Below, piece after piece: positions 7,568 through 13,096 of a DNA stretch of 13,899 nt (the stretch's first letter is position 1; the number at the start of each line of letters is the position of its first letter). Source of the stretch: Faeciplasma avium (GTDB lineage Bacteria > Bacillota > Clostridia > Oscillospirales > Ruminococcaceae); the NCBI GenBank assembly GCA_018713505.1, contig DVOL01000051.1:1-13899 (forward strand), written 5' to 3'. A model generated the notes under the pieces. It saw only the letters and a program-made list of their open reading frames with translations, did not search any database and was not told the origin of the DNA. The position numbers and the translations under genes were made by a program.

Positions 7568-8134
7568 ATGCGCCATATTTATGTTCTTCTGACCAGGTCG
7601 GGGTCGGTGGTTTCAAGAGCGATAAGCCTTACCACCGGGGACCTTTTCACACACGCCTCGATAGCATATGACGATAGTCTTTTCACCCTTTGCAGCTTCG
7701 CAAGAAGATATCAAAGGCTGATAATCCCTGCCGGCTTGGTCAACGAGAGGCTGGAGTCGGGATATTACCACAGCCACAGCTACATACCCTGCGCCCTTAT
7801 GAGGCTTACCGTCCCGGACGAGGTCTACCTTAGCGTCAGGAATATAGTCGGCGGGATGCTGAGCGAGCGCAAAAAATACCGCTACGACACAATCGGACTG
7901 CTTTTGTGCAGGCTGGGGCGGAGCTATAACAGAGAAAAGCATTATTTCTGCTCGAGATTCGTGGGCGAGATGCTTTTGCAGTCGGGAGCTATTGCGAGCC
8001 TCCCGAAGCCGGCGGCGCTTATGAGACCGCAGGATTTTCTTCTCATGCCGGAGCTGGAGCTTGTCTATATGGGAAGCATGGACGGTCTTGTAAAATCGGT
8101 CAGGCAGGATAGCGCCAAGCCCCTCGCCGTCTAA
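7568..8134 (+). CDS. Permuted NlpC/P60-like (papain-fold) hydrolase
   Basis: The 188-residue protein resembles Firmicutes members of the circularly permuted NlpC/P60-like (YiiX/YebB-type) group, in which the histidine motif precedes the cysteine motif. Here LFTHASIAYDD carries His29 and YFCSRFVGEML carries Cys128. Supporting segments are an N-terminal IYVLLTRSGSVVSRAISL strand-helix, YRYDTIGLLLCRLG (105-118) and PAALMRPQDF (148-157). Relatives act on amide or thioester bonds in peptidoglycan, lipids or small molecules; the substrate is not deducible here. There is no signal peptide, so it is probably cytoplasmic. It is a single gene with its own promoter. Its terminator begins before the stop codon (left arm 8116-8124), and the stop sits in the hairpin loop. 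Confidence 0.72.
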   Translation: MRHIYVLLTRSGSVVSRAISLTTGDLFTHASIAYDDSLFTLCSFARRYQRLIIPAGLVNERLESGYYHSHSYIPCALMRLTVPDEVYLSVRNIVGGMLSERKKYRYDTIGLLLCRLGRSYNREKHYFCSRFVGEMLLQSGAIASLPKPAALMRPQDFLLMPELELVYMGSMDGLVKSVRQDSAKPLAV

Positions 8135-8155
8135 AGTCAGGGGCTTGACATTTTT
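8116..8155 (+). terminator. Terminator overlapping the hydrolase stop codon
   Basis: CAAGCCCCT (8116-8124) and AGGGGCTTG (8139-8147) pair perfectly over 9 bp with a 14-base loop, followed by ACATTTTT. The left arm is coding sequence and the TAA stop (8132-8134) is in the loop. The right arm also supplies the first three bases of the next promoter's -35 box. Confidence 0.75.
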
Positions 8156-8173
8156 CATTGTATGTGATAAAAT
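8145..8173 (+). promoter_or_regulatory. Near-consensus promoter of the transporter-SDR operon
   Basis: TTGACA (8145-8150) and TAAAAT (8168-8173) are 17 bases apart, with TGA just before the -10 (extended -10). Predicted start is near 8180, about 30 bases before the preQ1-I-like aptamer. Confidence 0.8.
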
Positions 8174-8208
8174 CCGCTTGTGATATTTAAAATTTAATGG
8201 CTGCTGCC

Positions 8209-8245
8209 TGACAGTTCGAGACCATCCTGTCATTAAACAAAACTA
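8209..8245 (+). promoter_or_regulatory. preQ1-I-like riboswitch aptamer
   Basis: TGACAG (8209-8214) pairs with CTGTCA (8227-8232) as P1. The 12-base loop TTCGAGACCATC is followed by an A-rich tail TTAAACAAAACTA (8233-8245). The P1/loop context GTTC...CATCC and the AAAACTA tail match what I recall of the preQ1 class I consensus (GUUC...CAYCC, AAAACUA). Loop A8219-G8220 can pair with tail C8243-T8244 for the pseudoknot. It sits right after a strong promoter and upstream of a VUT/YhhQ-family transporter, the expected target class for preQ1 control. Confidence 0.72.
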
Positions 8246-8469
8246 TGGAGTCCGGCGGAGTCCGCCGGTAGGCTATATCTTAGTATTCTATAGTATCCTA
8301 TAGAATCCTAGTTTTGAGGCGTCCTTGGACGCCGCAGACCTTCGACAAACAAGCGCATCGCAAAAATACGAGATTATTCCTTACTTGAATGTGTTTTTAC
8401 ATATGCATTCTAAAAATACGGGCTAATCAGTTTATTTTAGATTTTGCTTTTATTGGCGAATTGGCGGTA

Positions 8470-8505
8470 TTCTCAGAGACGAAGCCGGCTCTGAGAAAGC
8501 ATTTT
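8470..8505 (+). terminator. Terminator-like hairpin in the transporter leader (1)
   Basis: TTCTCAGAG (8470-8478) and CTCTGAGAA (8489-8497) are a perfect 9-bp stem with a 10-base loop, followed by AGCATTTTTG. It would stop or attenuate transcripts from the upstream promoter. Confidence 0.55.
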
Positions 8506-8540
8506 TGCCTATTGCGTCAGAAGCCCTTTGGAGTACCCTT

Positions 8541-8575
8541 GTACGCTGGGCAAAGCTTCTTCCTTATCTGCGTGC
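8541..8575 (+). repeat. Structured repeat motif, copy 1
   Basis: ACGCTG, 14 variable bases, then CTTATCTGCGTG; the second copy is at 12705-12739 with identical spacing. The ends form a 6-bp stem (8541-8546 with 8570-8575, one wobble) around a 23-base loop. Confidence 0.4.
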
Positions 8576-8591
8576 GTTTCTCGAAGTCTGC

Positions 8592-8625
8592 AGCTTGTCG
8601 AAAAACACTATTTCGATAAGCTTTT
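8592..8625 (+). terminator. Terminator-like hairpin in the transporter leader (2)
   Basis: AGCTTGTCGAAA (8592-8603) pairs with TTTCGATAAGCT (8611-8622), 12 bp with one G-T pair and a 7-base loop. It ends in TTTT. Confidence 0.55.
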
Positions 8626-8636
8626 GACCTTGTCCG

Positions 8637-8673
8637 TCCCGTCCTCGGCAGAAGCCGGATGGGATGTATTTTT
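8637..8673 (+). terminator. Terminator-like or sequestering hairpin abutting the start codon
   Basis: TCCCGTCC (8637-8644) pairs with GGATGGGA (8657-8664) with one G-T pair, capped by GGC-AGAA-GCC. A TGTATTTTT tail ends at 8673, the base before ATG 8674. The right arm is also the only purine-rich stretch that could act as a ribosome binding site, so the stem may mask it. Confidence 0.55.
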
Positions 8674-9465
8674 ATGAGCAACAATAAGGCAACAGGATTA
8701 TTAGGCAGGATACCAGGAGCCGCAAAGAACGAGCTTAAAAGACTTAGGCTTCTTCTAAGGAGCGTGCCGCCGGTCACGATGTCGGTATTTGTGCTGTCGG
8801 TATTTTCTATGAATCTTCTTGCAAACAAGAGCATAGACCTGCCGTTTGACTGGCTTGCCCTTGACTGCGGGATAATAGTCTCCTGGCTCTGCTTTTTGAG
8901 CATGGACCTCCTCACGGCGAGCTTCGGTCCCGGTGCGTCGACACGGCTCTCGGTTATAGCCATGCTTATAAGCCTTGGAATGTGCGGGGTGTTTTACCTT
9001 GGCGGAGCGATTCCCGGCTCGTGGGGGGAGTCCTTCGTCCCGGAGGGCGGGGAGCTGATTAATACTGCGCTTGACAATACCTTCGGCGGGACATGGTATG
9101 TGCTCTTTGGGAGTGCGGCGGCGTTTTTAATCTCCTCGGCTGTCAATAACCTCATAAACCACAGGATAGGCTCAGCCTTTGTAAAAAAGCCGGACGGCGC
9201 AGCGGCGTACGCCGCAAGGACCTATGTCTCCACGGCGGTGGGTCAGTTTGTGGACAACATGGTGTTCTCGCTGCTTGTAAGCCACAATTTCTTCGGCTGG
9301 TCGCTTTTGCAGTGCGTCACCTGCTCTGTCACCGGCATGGTGGTCGAGCTTCTGTGCGAGCTCATCTTCTTTGGTCTCGGATATAGGATATTTAAGAGCT
9401 GGAGGGCGCAGGGAGTCGGCAGGGAGTATCTTGCAGCCACGGGACAGGCTCAGCTTGGGAGGTAA
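8674..9465 (+). CDS. VUT/YhhQ-family transporter, probable queuosine precursor importer
   Basis: This integral membrane protein (263 residues from ATG 8674) has about six hydrophobic helices. VUT/YhhQ (DUF165) landmarks include FVLSVFSMNLLANKSIDL, LALDCGIIVSWLCFLSMDLL, TASFGPGASTRLS, then YVSTAVGQFVDNMVFSLLVS and FFGWSLLQCVTCSVTGMVVE late in the protein. Family members import queuosine precursors (queuine, preQ0 or preQ1) used to modify tRNA wobble guanosine; which precursor is used here is not visible. The upstream preQ1-I-like aptamer supports the call. An alternative ATG at 8659 would add five residues but lies inside a hairpin arm and has no ribosome binding site; 8674 also has only a weak GGGA nine bases upstream. 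The last codons contain the ribosome binding site of the SDR gene two bases later, so expression is coupled. Confidence 0.85.
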   Translation: MSNNKATGLLGRIPGAAKNELKRLRLLLRSVPPVTMSVFVLSVFSMNLLANKSIDLPFDWLALDCGIIVSWLCFLSMDLLTASFGPGASTRLSVIAMLISLGMCGVFYLGGAIPGSWGESFVPEGGELINTALDNTFGGTWYVLFGSAAAFLISSAVNNLINHRIGSAFVKKPDGAAAYAARTYVSTAVGQFVDNMVFSLLVSHNFFGWSLLQCVTCSVTGMVVELLCELIFFGLGYRIFKSWRAQGVGREYLAATGQAQLGR

Positions 9466-9467
9466 TC

Positions 9468-10124
9468 ATGGCTTTAAGAGCTTTAATAACAGGTACAAGC
9501 TCAGGTATAGGAAGGGAAATCGCTCTTAAATTTCTCTCCCAGGGTATTACCGTGACCGGGCTTGATATAAAGCGGGAGAGCATATCCCACCCTAATTACA
9601 GCCATATCCTGTGCGACATAGCCGGTGATAGCCTTCCCGAGCCTTTAAGTCCATATGACATACTAATAAACAACGCAGGCGTTCAGGACTCCGGTAGGGA
9701 CATCGAGATTAATCTCAAGGGAACCATAAGAGTCACCGAGAAATACGCCTTCCACGAGGGGATAAAAAGCGTTTTGTTCATATCCTCTGCGAGCGGGCAG
9801 ACAGGCTCTGAGTTCCCTGAGTACGCCGCAAGCAAGGGAGGGGTCACTGCGTATATGAAAAATGTCGCCCTCAGGATAGCCAAATACGGTGCGACCTCTA
9901 ACAGTCTCTCCCCGGGAGGTGTGCTGACCGAGCTTAACGCAAGGGTTATAAATAGCCCCGAGCTCTGGAAGAGGGTTATGGACGAGACTCTTTTGGAAAA
10001 ATGGGCGTCCCCGGAGGAGATAGCGGAGTGGGCGTATTTTGTCTGCGTGGTTAACAGGTCGATGACCGCACAGGATATACTTATCGACAACGGCGAGGCG
10101 GCAAAAGCCAATTTCGTATGGTAA
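9468..10124 (+). CDS. Short-chain dehydrogenase/reductase (SDR)
   Basis: A classical SDR of 218 residues, somewhat shorter than the usual 240-260. The cofactor loop TGTSSGIG spans 8-15. Asp33 at the end of beta2 (TGLDIKR) favours NAD(H). NNAG is at 68-71, INLKG holds the structural Asn82, Ser106/107 lie in FISSASG, and Tyr119-x-x-x-Lys123 (YAASK) completes the catalytic set. SLSPGGVLTEL (147-155 region) is the usual post-catalytic segment. All key residues are present, so it should be active on an alcohol or carbonyl; the substrate is unknown. GGGAGGTAATC directly precedes the ATG and overlaps the end of the transporter gene; only two bases separate the genes. It is therefore the second gene of the operon and likely shares control by the preQ1-I-like leader. 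A terminator follows 4 bases after the stop. Confidence 0.9.
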   Translation: MALRALITGTSSGIGREIALKFLSQGITVTGLDIKRESISHPNYSHILCDIAGDSLPEPLSPYDILINNAGVQDSGRDIEINLKGTIRVTEKYAFHEGIKSVLFISSASGQTGSEFPEYAASKGGVTAYMKNVALRIAKYGATSNSLSPGGVLTELNARVINSPELWKRVMDETLLEKWASPEEIAEWAYFVCVVNRSMTAQDILIDNGEAAKANFVW

Positions 10125-10128
10125 AAAA

Positions 10129-10167
10129 TCCCTCCGTGGCGTTAATGCCTCGGAGGGACTGATTTTT
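10129..10167. terminator. Bidirectional terminator between SDR and lipoprotein genes
   Basis: TCCCTCCG (10129-10136) and CGGAGGGA (10151-10158) pair perfectly and enclose a GGC/GCC inner stem. The + side continues CTGATTTTT, and the left flank TAAAAAA gives a T run on the minus strand. It serves both converging genes. Confidence 0.85.
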
Positions 10168-10178
10168 GAGCGTTTAAA

Positions 10179-10841
10179 TTATTTGAACATCTTGACGATA
10201 TCGTCAAAGCTAAGCTCGGAATCTGACAGCCCGGAGCTGGTGGTCACGCATATGCAGAGCATATGGTCGCCGATTTTGCGGTAGATATAGCCCTGCTCCA
10301 GGGTTATGCCCTCGCCCAGGTCTATAGAGGCGGCGGAGGTGTAGCAGTCGTTTCCGCCTATCTTGATAGAGCCGGTCTCGCCCTTGACATAGCCCATGTC
10401 AAGCTCCAAAAGACCCTCGATAACGATGTCGGAGTACTCCTCCTCGGTAATATCGCTGCTGTTGGTGACGGTGGTGTCCTCATACATTATCATGACATTC
10501 GAGGCGCCGTTTTCGTCCATCGCCATGTAGTCGTAGACGGTGGTAAGGTTTATCGACTCCATATCCTCGCCTATGCTGGAGGAGCCGGCCTCCATCGTCT
10601 GGGTTATCTCCTCCTCGGTGAGCACCGTCCAGCCAGACGGAGGCTCGAAGCTAAAGCCGGCAAACTCGCTGGTGTATACGCCGGTGTCGCTTATTACTCC
10701 CTTTGAGAACTCGGCGGGAGTCTCAGACGGGGAGCCAGAGTCCGATGCTCCGGGAGTGTCGTTGTCGCCATTGGCGCAGCCCGCCGTCATAAGCATGAGC
10801 ATAGCCAAAATCAGGCATAATACAGCCCTTAATGTTTTCAT
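10179..10841 (-). CDS. Putative lipoprotein, PsbP/Mog1-like fold suspected
   Basis: From ATG 10841 the product is 220 residues: MKTLR, a hydrophobic stretch and a lipobox-like LMTAGC with Cys22, then an Asp/Ser/Pro-rich tether (NGDNDTPG...). This predicts a lipoprotein anchored to the outer face of the membrane. The body starts with GVYTSEFAGFSFEPPSGWTV, a pattern seen in PsbP/Mog1-like or DUF1795-type extracytoplasmic proteins, and ends with a strand-rich GYIYRKIGDHMLCICVTTSS and a short helix FDDIVKMFK. It is very acidic. AAAGGTAG precedes ATG 10841 with good spacing; a longer reading from 10874 would place 11 polar residues before the signal sequence and is rejected. It is monocistronic with its own promoter. 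The function is unknown. Confidence 0.8.
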   Translation of the reverse strand: MKTLRAVLCLILAMLMLMTAGCANGDNDTPGASDSGSPSETPAEFSKGVISDTGVYTSEFAGFSFEPPSGWTVLTEEEITQTMEAGSSSIGEDMESINLTTVYDYMAMDENGASNVMIMYEDTTVTNSSDITEEEYSDIVIEGLLELDMGYVKGETGSIKIGGNDCYTSAASIDLGEGITLEQGYIYRKIGDHMLCICVTTSSGLSDSELSFDDIVKMFK

Positions 10842-10908
10842 ATTAATTCTACCTTTCTGTGCATATTCAGCCAACGCTTAGGATACGCACATTATTTATT
10901 ATGACTTT

Positions 10909-10936
10909 ATTATAGCATAAAGCTCAGAAAAAGCAA
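10909..10936 (-). promoter_or_regulatory. Promoter of the lipoprotein gene
   Basis: On the minus strand TATAAT (10914-10909) has an upstream TGC (extended -10). TTGCTT (10936-10931) lies 16 bases away as a weak -35. Confidence 0.6.
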
Positions 10937-10998
10937 TAGCTATCCCTAAAAATTAAAGGCAGACAGGGGGTCCAGACGCTTAATAGGCGGAAAAGCTA

Positions 10999-11027
10999 TT
11001 GTAAAATGAGAAAAACTGTGCTATCAT
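10999..11027 (+). promoter_or_regulatory. Promoter of prfC
   Basis: TTGTAA (10999-11004) and TATCAT (11022-11027) are 17 bases apart, and TGC precedes the -10. The ~45-base leader has a small CCGGC-AAAAA-GCCGG hairpin and AGGAGG at 11066-11071. Confidence 0.6.
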
Positions 11028-11078
11028 ATCAGGAGCTGACCGGCAAAAAGCCGGGACAATCTATCAGGAGGAATTAGT

Positions 11079-12674
11079 TTGCCAGATTCAAAGCTTATTA
11101 ATGAGATAAACCGCCGGCGCACCTTTGCAATTATTTCGCATCCCGACGCCGGAAAGACCACGCTTACAGAAAAGCTCCTTCTTTACGGCGGAGCCATAGC
11201 CATGGCAGGCTCGGTCAAGGGGAAAAAGTCGGACCGCCACGCCGTATCCGACTGGATGGAGATAGAAAAGCAGAGGGGAATCTCGGTCACCAGCTCGGTA
11301 ATGCAGTTTGAGTACGAGGGCTACTGCATTAATATCCTGGACACTCCCGGACATCAGGACTTCTCGGAGGATACCTACCGCACTCTGATGGCAGTCGACT
11401 CCGCCGTCATGGTCATAGACGCCGCAAAGGGAGTCGAGAACCAGACAAGAAAGCTCTTCAAGGTCTGCGTCATGCGGCACATACCGATATTCACCTTTAT
11501 AAACAAGCTCGACAGGGACGCTAAAAATCCCTTTGAGCTTCTTAGCCAGATAGAGGACGAGCTTGGCATAGCAACCTGTCCTATGAACTGGCCGATAGGC
11601 AACGGAGTCGATTTCAAGGGCGTTTACGACCGTGAGACGAAAACGGTGCTGTCCTACATTCCAAACGGGGGACAGCGTGAGGTTGAAAAGGTGGAGGCAA
11701 CGCTTTTGGACCCGTCCATGGACCGTCTAATCGGCGAAGCCAACCATGCCCAGCTTGCGGAGGACATCGAGCTTTTAGACGGTGCAAGCGACAGCCTTGA
11801 CCCTGAAAGGGTAGCAAGGGGAGAGCAGAGTCCCGTATATTTCGGCTCGGCTCTTAATAATTTCGGAGTAGAGCCGTTCCTGGAGGGCTTTTTGAAGCTC
11901 ACCAGTCCTCCGCTTCCAAGAGTCTCCGACAAGGGCGAGGTCAGCCCGTTCAGCGAGGATTTCTCCGCATTCGTCTTTAAGATTCAGGCGAACATGAACA
12001 AGGCTCACAGGGACAGGCTTACCTTCCTAAGAATATGCTCGGGAAAATTCACAAGAGATATGGAGATAAGCCATGTCCAGGGCGGAAACAAGAGGATGAG
12101 GCTCTCTCAGCCGCAGCAGATGATGGCGTCCGAGCGTGAGATAATCAACGAGGCATACGCCGGAGATATCATCGGCGTCTTTGACCCCGGAATATTCTCG
12201 ATAGGAGACACCATATGCTCTCCCGGAAAGGAGCTTCGCTTCGAGGGCATACCGACCTTTGCTCCCGAGCACTTTGCAAGAATCCGCCACAAGGACACCA
12301 TGAAAAGAAAGCAGTTCGTCAAGGGCACGACCCAGATAGCTCAGGAGGGCGCAATCCAGATATTCAAGGAGCCTGCGTCCGGCATGGAGGAGGTCATCGT
12401 CGGGGTTGTTGGAATGCTTCAGTTCGATGTCTTTGAGCATAGAATGAGAACGGAGTATAATGTCGAGATCATAAACGAGGGGCTTCCGTACCAGTACATC
12501 CGCTGGATAGACAACGAGGGAATAGACCCCAAGGAGCTTAACCTCAGCTCGGATACGAAGATAGTCCAGGACTTCAAGGACAACTACCTGCTCCTGTTTA
12601 CCAGCGAGTGGAACATAAGGTGGGCGCTTGAGAAAAACGAGGGGCTCATCCTGAGCGAGTTTAACAAAAACTAG
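11079..12674 (+). CDS. prfC: Peptide chain release factor 3 (RF3)
   Basis: RF3 is the translational GTPase that removes RF1/RF2 from the ribosome after peptide release. In this 531-residue protein the G motifs are intact: SHPDAGKTT (20-28, P-loop), RGISVT (66-71, switch I), DTPGH (88-92), NKLD (142-145) and GSALNNFG (256-263). RF3-specific segments include MQFEYEGYCINILDTPGHQD, RDRLTFLRICSGKF and the C-terminal EPASGMEEVIVGVVGMLQFD, which set it apart from EF-G. The length is typical. The start is TTG at 11079: AGGAGG lies 7 bases upstream and the preceding in-frame codons carry no better start. Use of TTG may keep expression low. It is monocistronic with its own promoter, followed by a very strong hairpin terminator within a larger structured region. 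Confidence 0.96.
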   Translation: MPDSKLINEINRRRTFAIISHPDAGKTTLTEKLLLYGGAIAMAGSVKGKKSDRHAVSDWMEIEKQRGISVTSSVMQFEYEGYCINILDTPGHQDFSEDTYRTLMAVDSAVMVIDAAKGVENQTRKLFKVCVMRHIPIFTFINKLDRDAKNPFELLSQIEDELGIATCPMNWPIGNGVDFKGVYDRETKTVLSYIPNGGQREVEKVEATLLDPSMDRLIGEANHAQLAEDIELLDGASDSLDPERVARGEQSPVYFGSALNNFGVEPFLEGFLKLTSPPLPRVSDKGEVSPFSEDFSAFVFKIQANMNKAHRDRLTFLRICSGKFTRDMEISHVQGGNKRMRLSQPQQMMASEREIINEAYAGDIIGVFDPGIFSIGDTICSPGKELRFEGIPTFAPEHFARIRHKDTMKRKQFVKGTTQIAQEGAIQIFKEPASGMEEVIVGVVGMLQFDVFEHRMRTEYNVEIINEGLPYQYIRWIDNEGIDPKELNLSSDTKIVQDFKDNYLLLFTSEWNIRWALEKNEGLILSEFNKN

Positions 12675-12704
12675 GCTCAAAAAATCCAGGGCAGGACGAT
12701 AAAT

Positions 12705-12739
12705 CCACGCTGTAGACTTAGTATTTCTTATCTGCGTGG
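12705..12739 (+). repeat. Structured repeat motif, copy 2
   Basis: CCACGC (12705-12710) pairs with GCGTGG (12734-12739) around a 23-base loop. The ACGCTG and CTTATCTGCGTG parts match copy 1 at 8541-8575. The two outermost pairs differ between copies but remain paired. Confidence 0.4.
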
Positions 12740-12773
12740 CTTCCCGGCAGCCCTTATCTCGGCTGCCCTTCAT

Positions 12774-12876
12774 CGGCGGCGAAGCCTGCTCCAAAGGAGC
12801 AGGCAGAAAACCCCATAAAGCCGAAGGCTTTATGGGGTTATTTTGAAGGAGGCTTTAGCCTCCTTACTCGCCGCCG
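12774..12876 (+). other. Four-way-junction-like hairpin cluster
   Basis: Outer stem CGGCGGCGA (12774-12782) with TCGCCGCCG (12868-12876) is a perfect 9 bp. It encloses three perfect hairpins: GCCTGCTCC/GGAGCAGGC, the 14-bp terminator stem and AAGGAGGCT/AGCCTCCTT. The same sequence could be simple tandem terminators or a small structured RNA. Confidence 0.5.
12809..12844 (+). terminator. Very strong terminator of prfC
   Basis: Arms 12809-12822 and 12826-12839 pair perfectly over 14 bp (AACCCCATAAAGCC) with a GAA loop, followed by ATTTTG. The A-rich left flank makes it potentially bidirectional. Confidence 0.88.
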
Positions 12877-13096
12877 CTCTCTTTACGGCGACATTCGCAC
12901 ACTGCGGGTAAAGCCGGATACAGCGCCGGGACTGCCTCTTAGCTATACTGCGATTATCCTGTCAGCCCGAGGCGCTTTGCTCTTTTCAAGGCTCGGATAG
13001 GTCTGTCTCTATATTCGGAGACGACGGCGTCTACGCCATCATGCACGACAGGTTCAGGAGGGTAAGGGGGTTTTAGGGAAGTGAGTCAGCGACTCC

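Larger units (their letters stand above)
8135..8673 (+). other. Long structured 5' leader of the transporter operon
   Basis: The 539-base gap has promoter 8145-8173, aptamer 8209-8245 and an anti-aptamer arm TAGTTTTG (8309-8316) perfectly complementary to the aptamer tail CAAAACTA (8238-8245). Between them are hairpins 8252-8268 (CCGGCGGA/TCCGCCGG) and 8285-8306 (ATTCTATAG/CTATAGAAT, loop TATC). A GGCGTCC/GGACGCC hairpin follows at 8318-8333. Three terminator-like hairpins lie at 8470-8505, 8592-8625 and 8637-8673. No convincing reading frame is present. Confidence 0.65.
12675..13096. other. Structured, apparently non-coding region after prfC
   Basis: 422 bases. The first ~200 hold six stems (12705-12739, 12746-12767, 12784-12804, 12809-12839, 12846-12865 and an outer stem 12774-12782/12868-12876), then CTTTAC/GTAAAG (12881-12886/12908-12913). 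12880-13076 is denser in GC, with short open stretches on both strands that look like worn coding sequence. None has a start signal. Confidence 0.55.

Noticed and set aside
4642..8366. A 14-base sequence GCGCATCGCAAAAA at 8353-8366 and inverted at 4643-4656
   Set aside because: One such chance match is expected in a window this size, and the flanking sequences do not match.
8341..8602. Two perfect Spo0A-box heptamers (TTCGACA at 8341, TGTCGAA at 8596) in the transporter leader
   Set aside because: A given heptamer is expected about 1.7 times per 14 kb on both strands, and a third copy lies inside a coding gene at 7110. Neither is placed on a promoter, so there is no support beyond chance.
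8389..8619. A 76-codon plus-strand reading frame in the transporter leader
   Set aside because: No ribosome binding site, composition like random translation, and it runs through two strong hairpins; better explained as leader RNA.
12027..12794. A 255-codon minus-strand reading frame opposite the 3' end of prfC
   Set aside because: It is antisense to a highly conserved gene, starts inside the hairpin cluster and encodes nothing recognisable.
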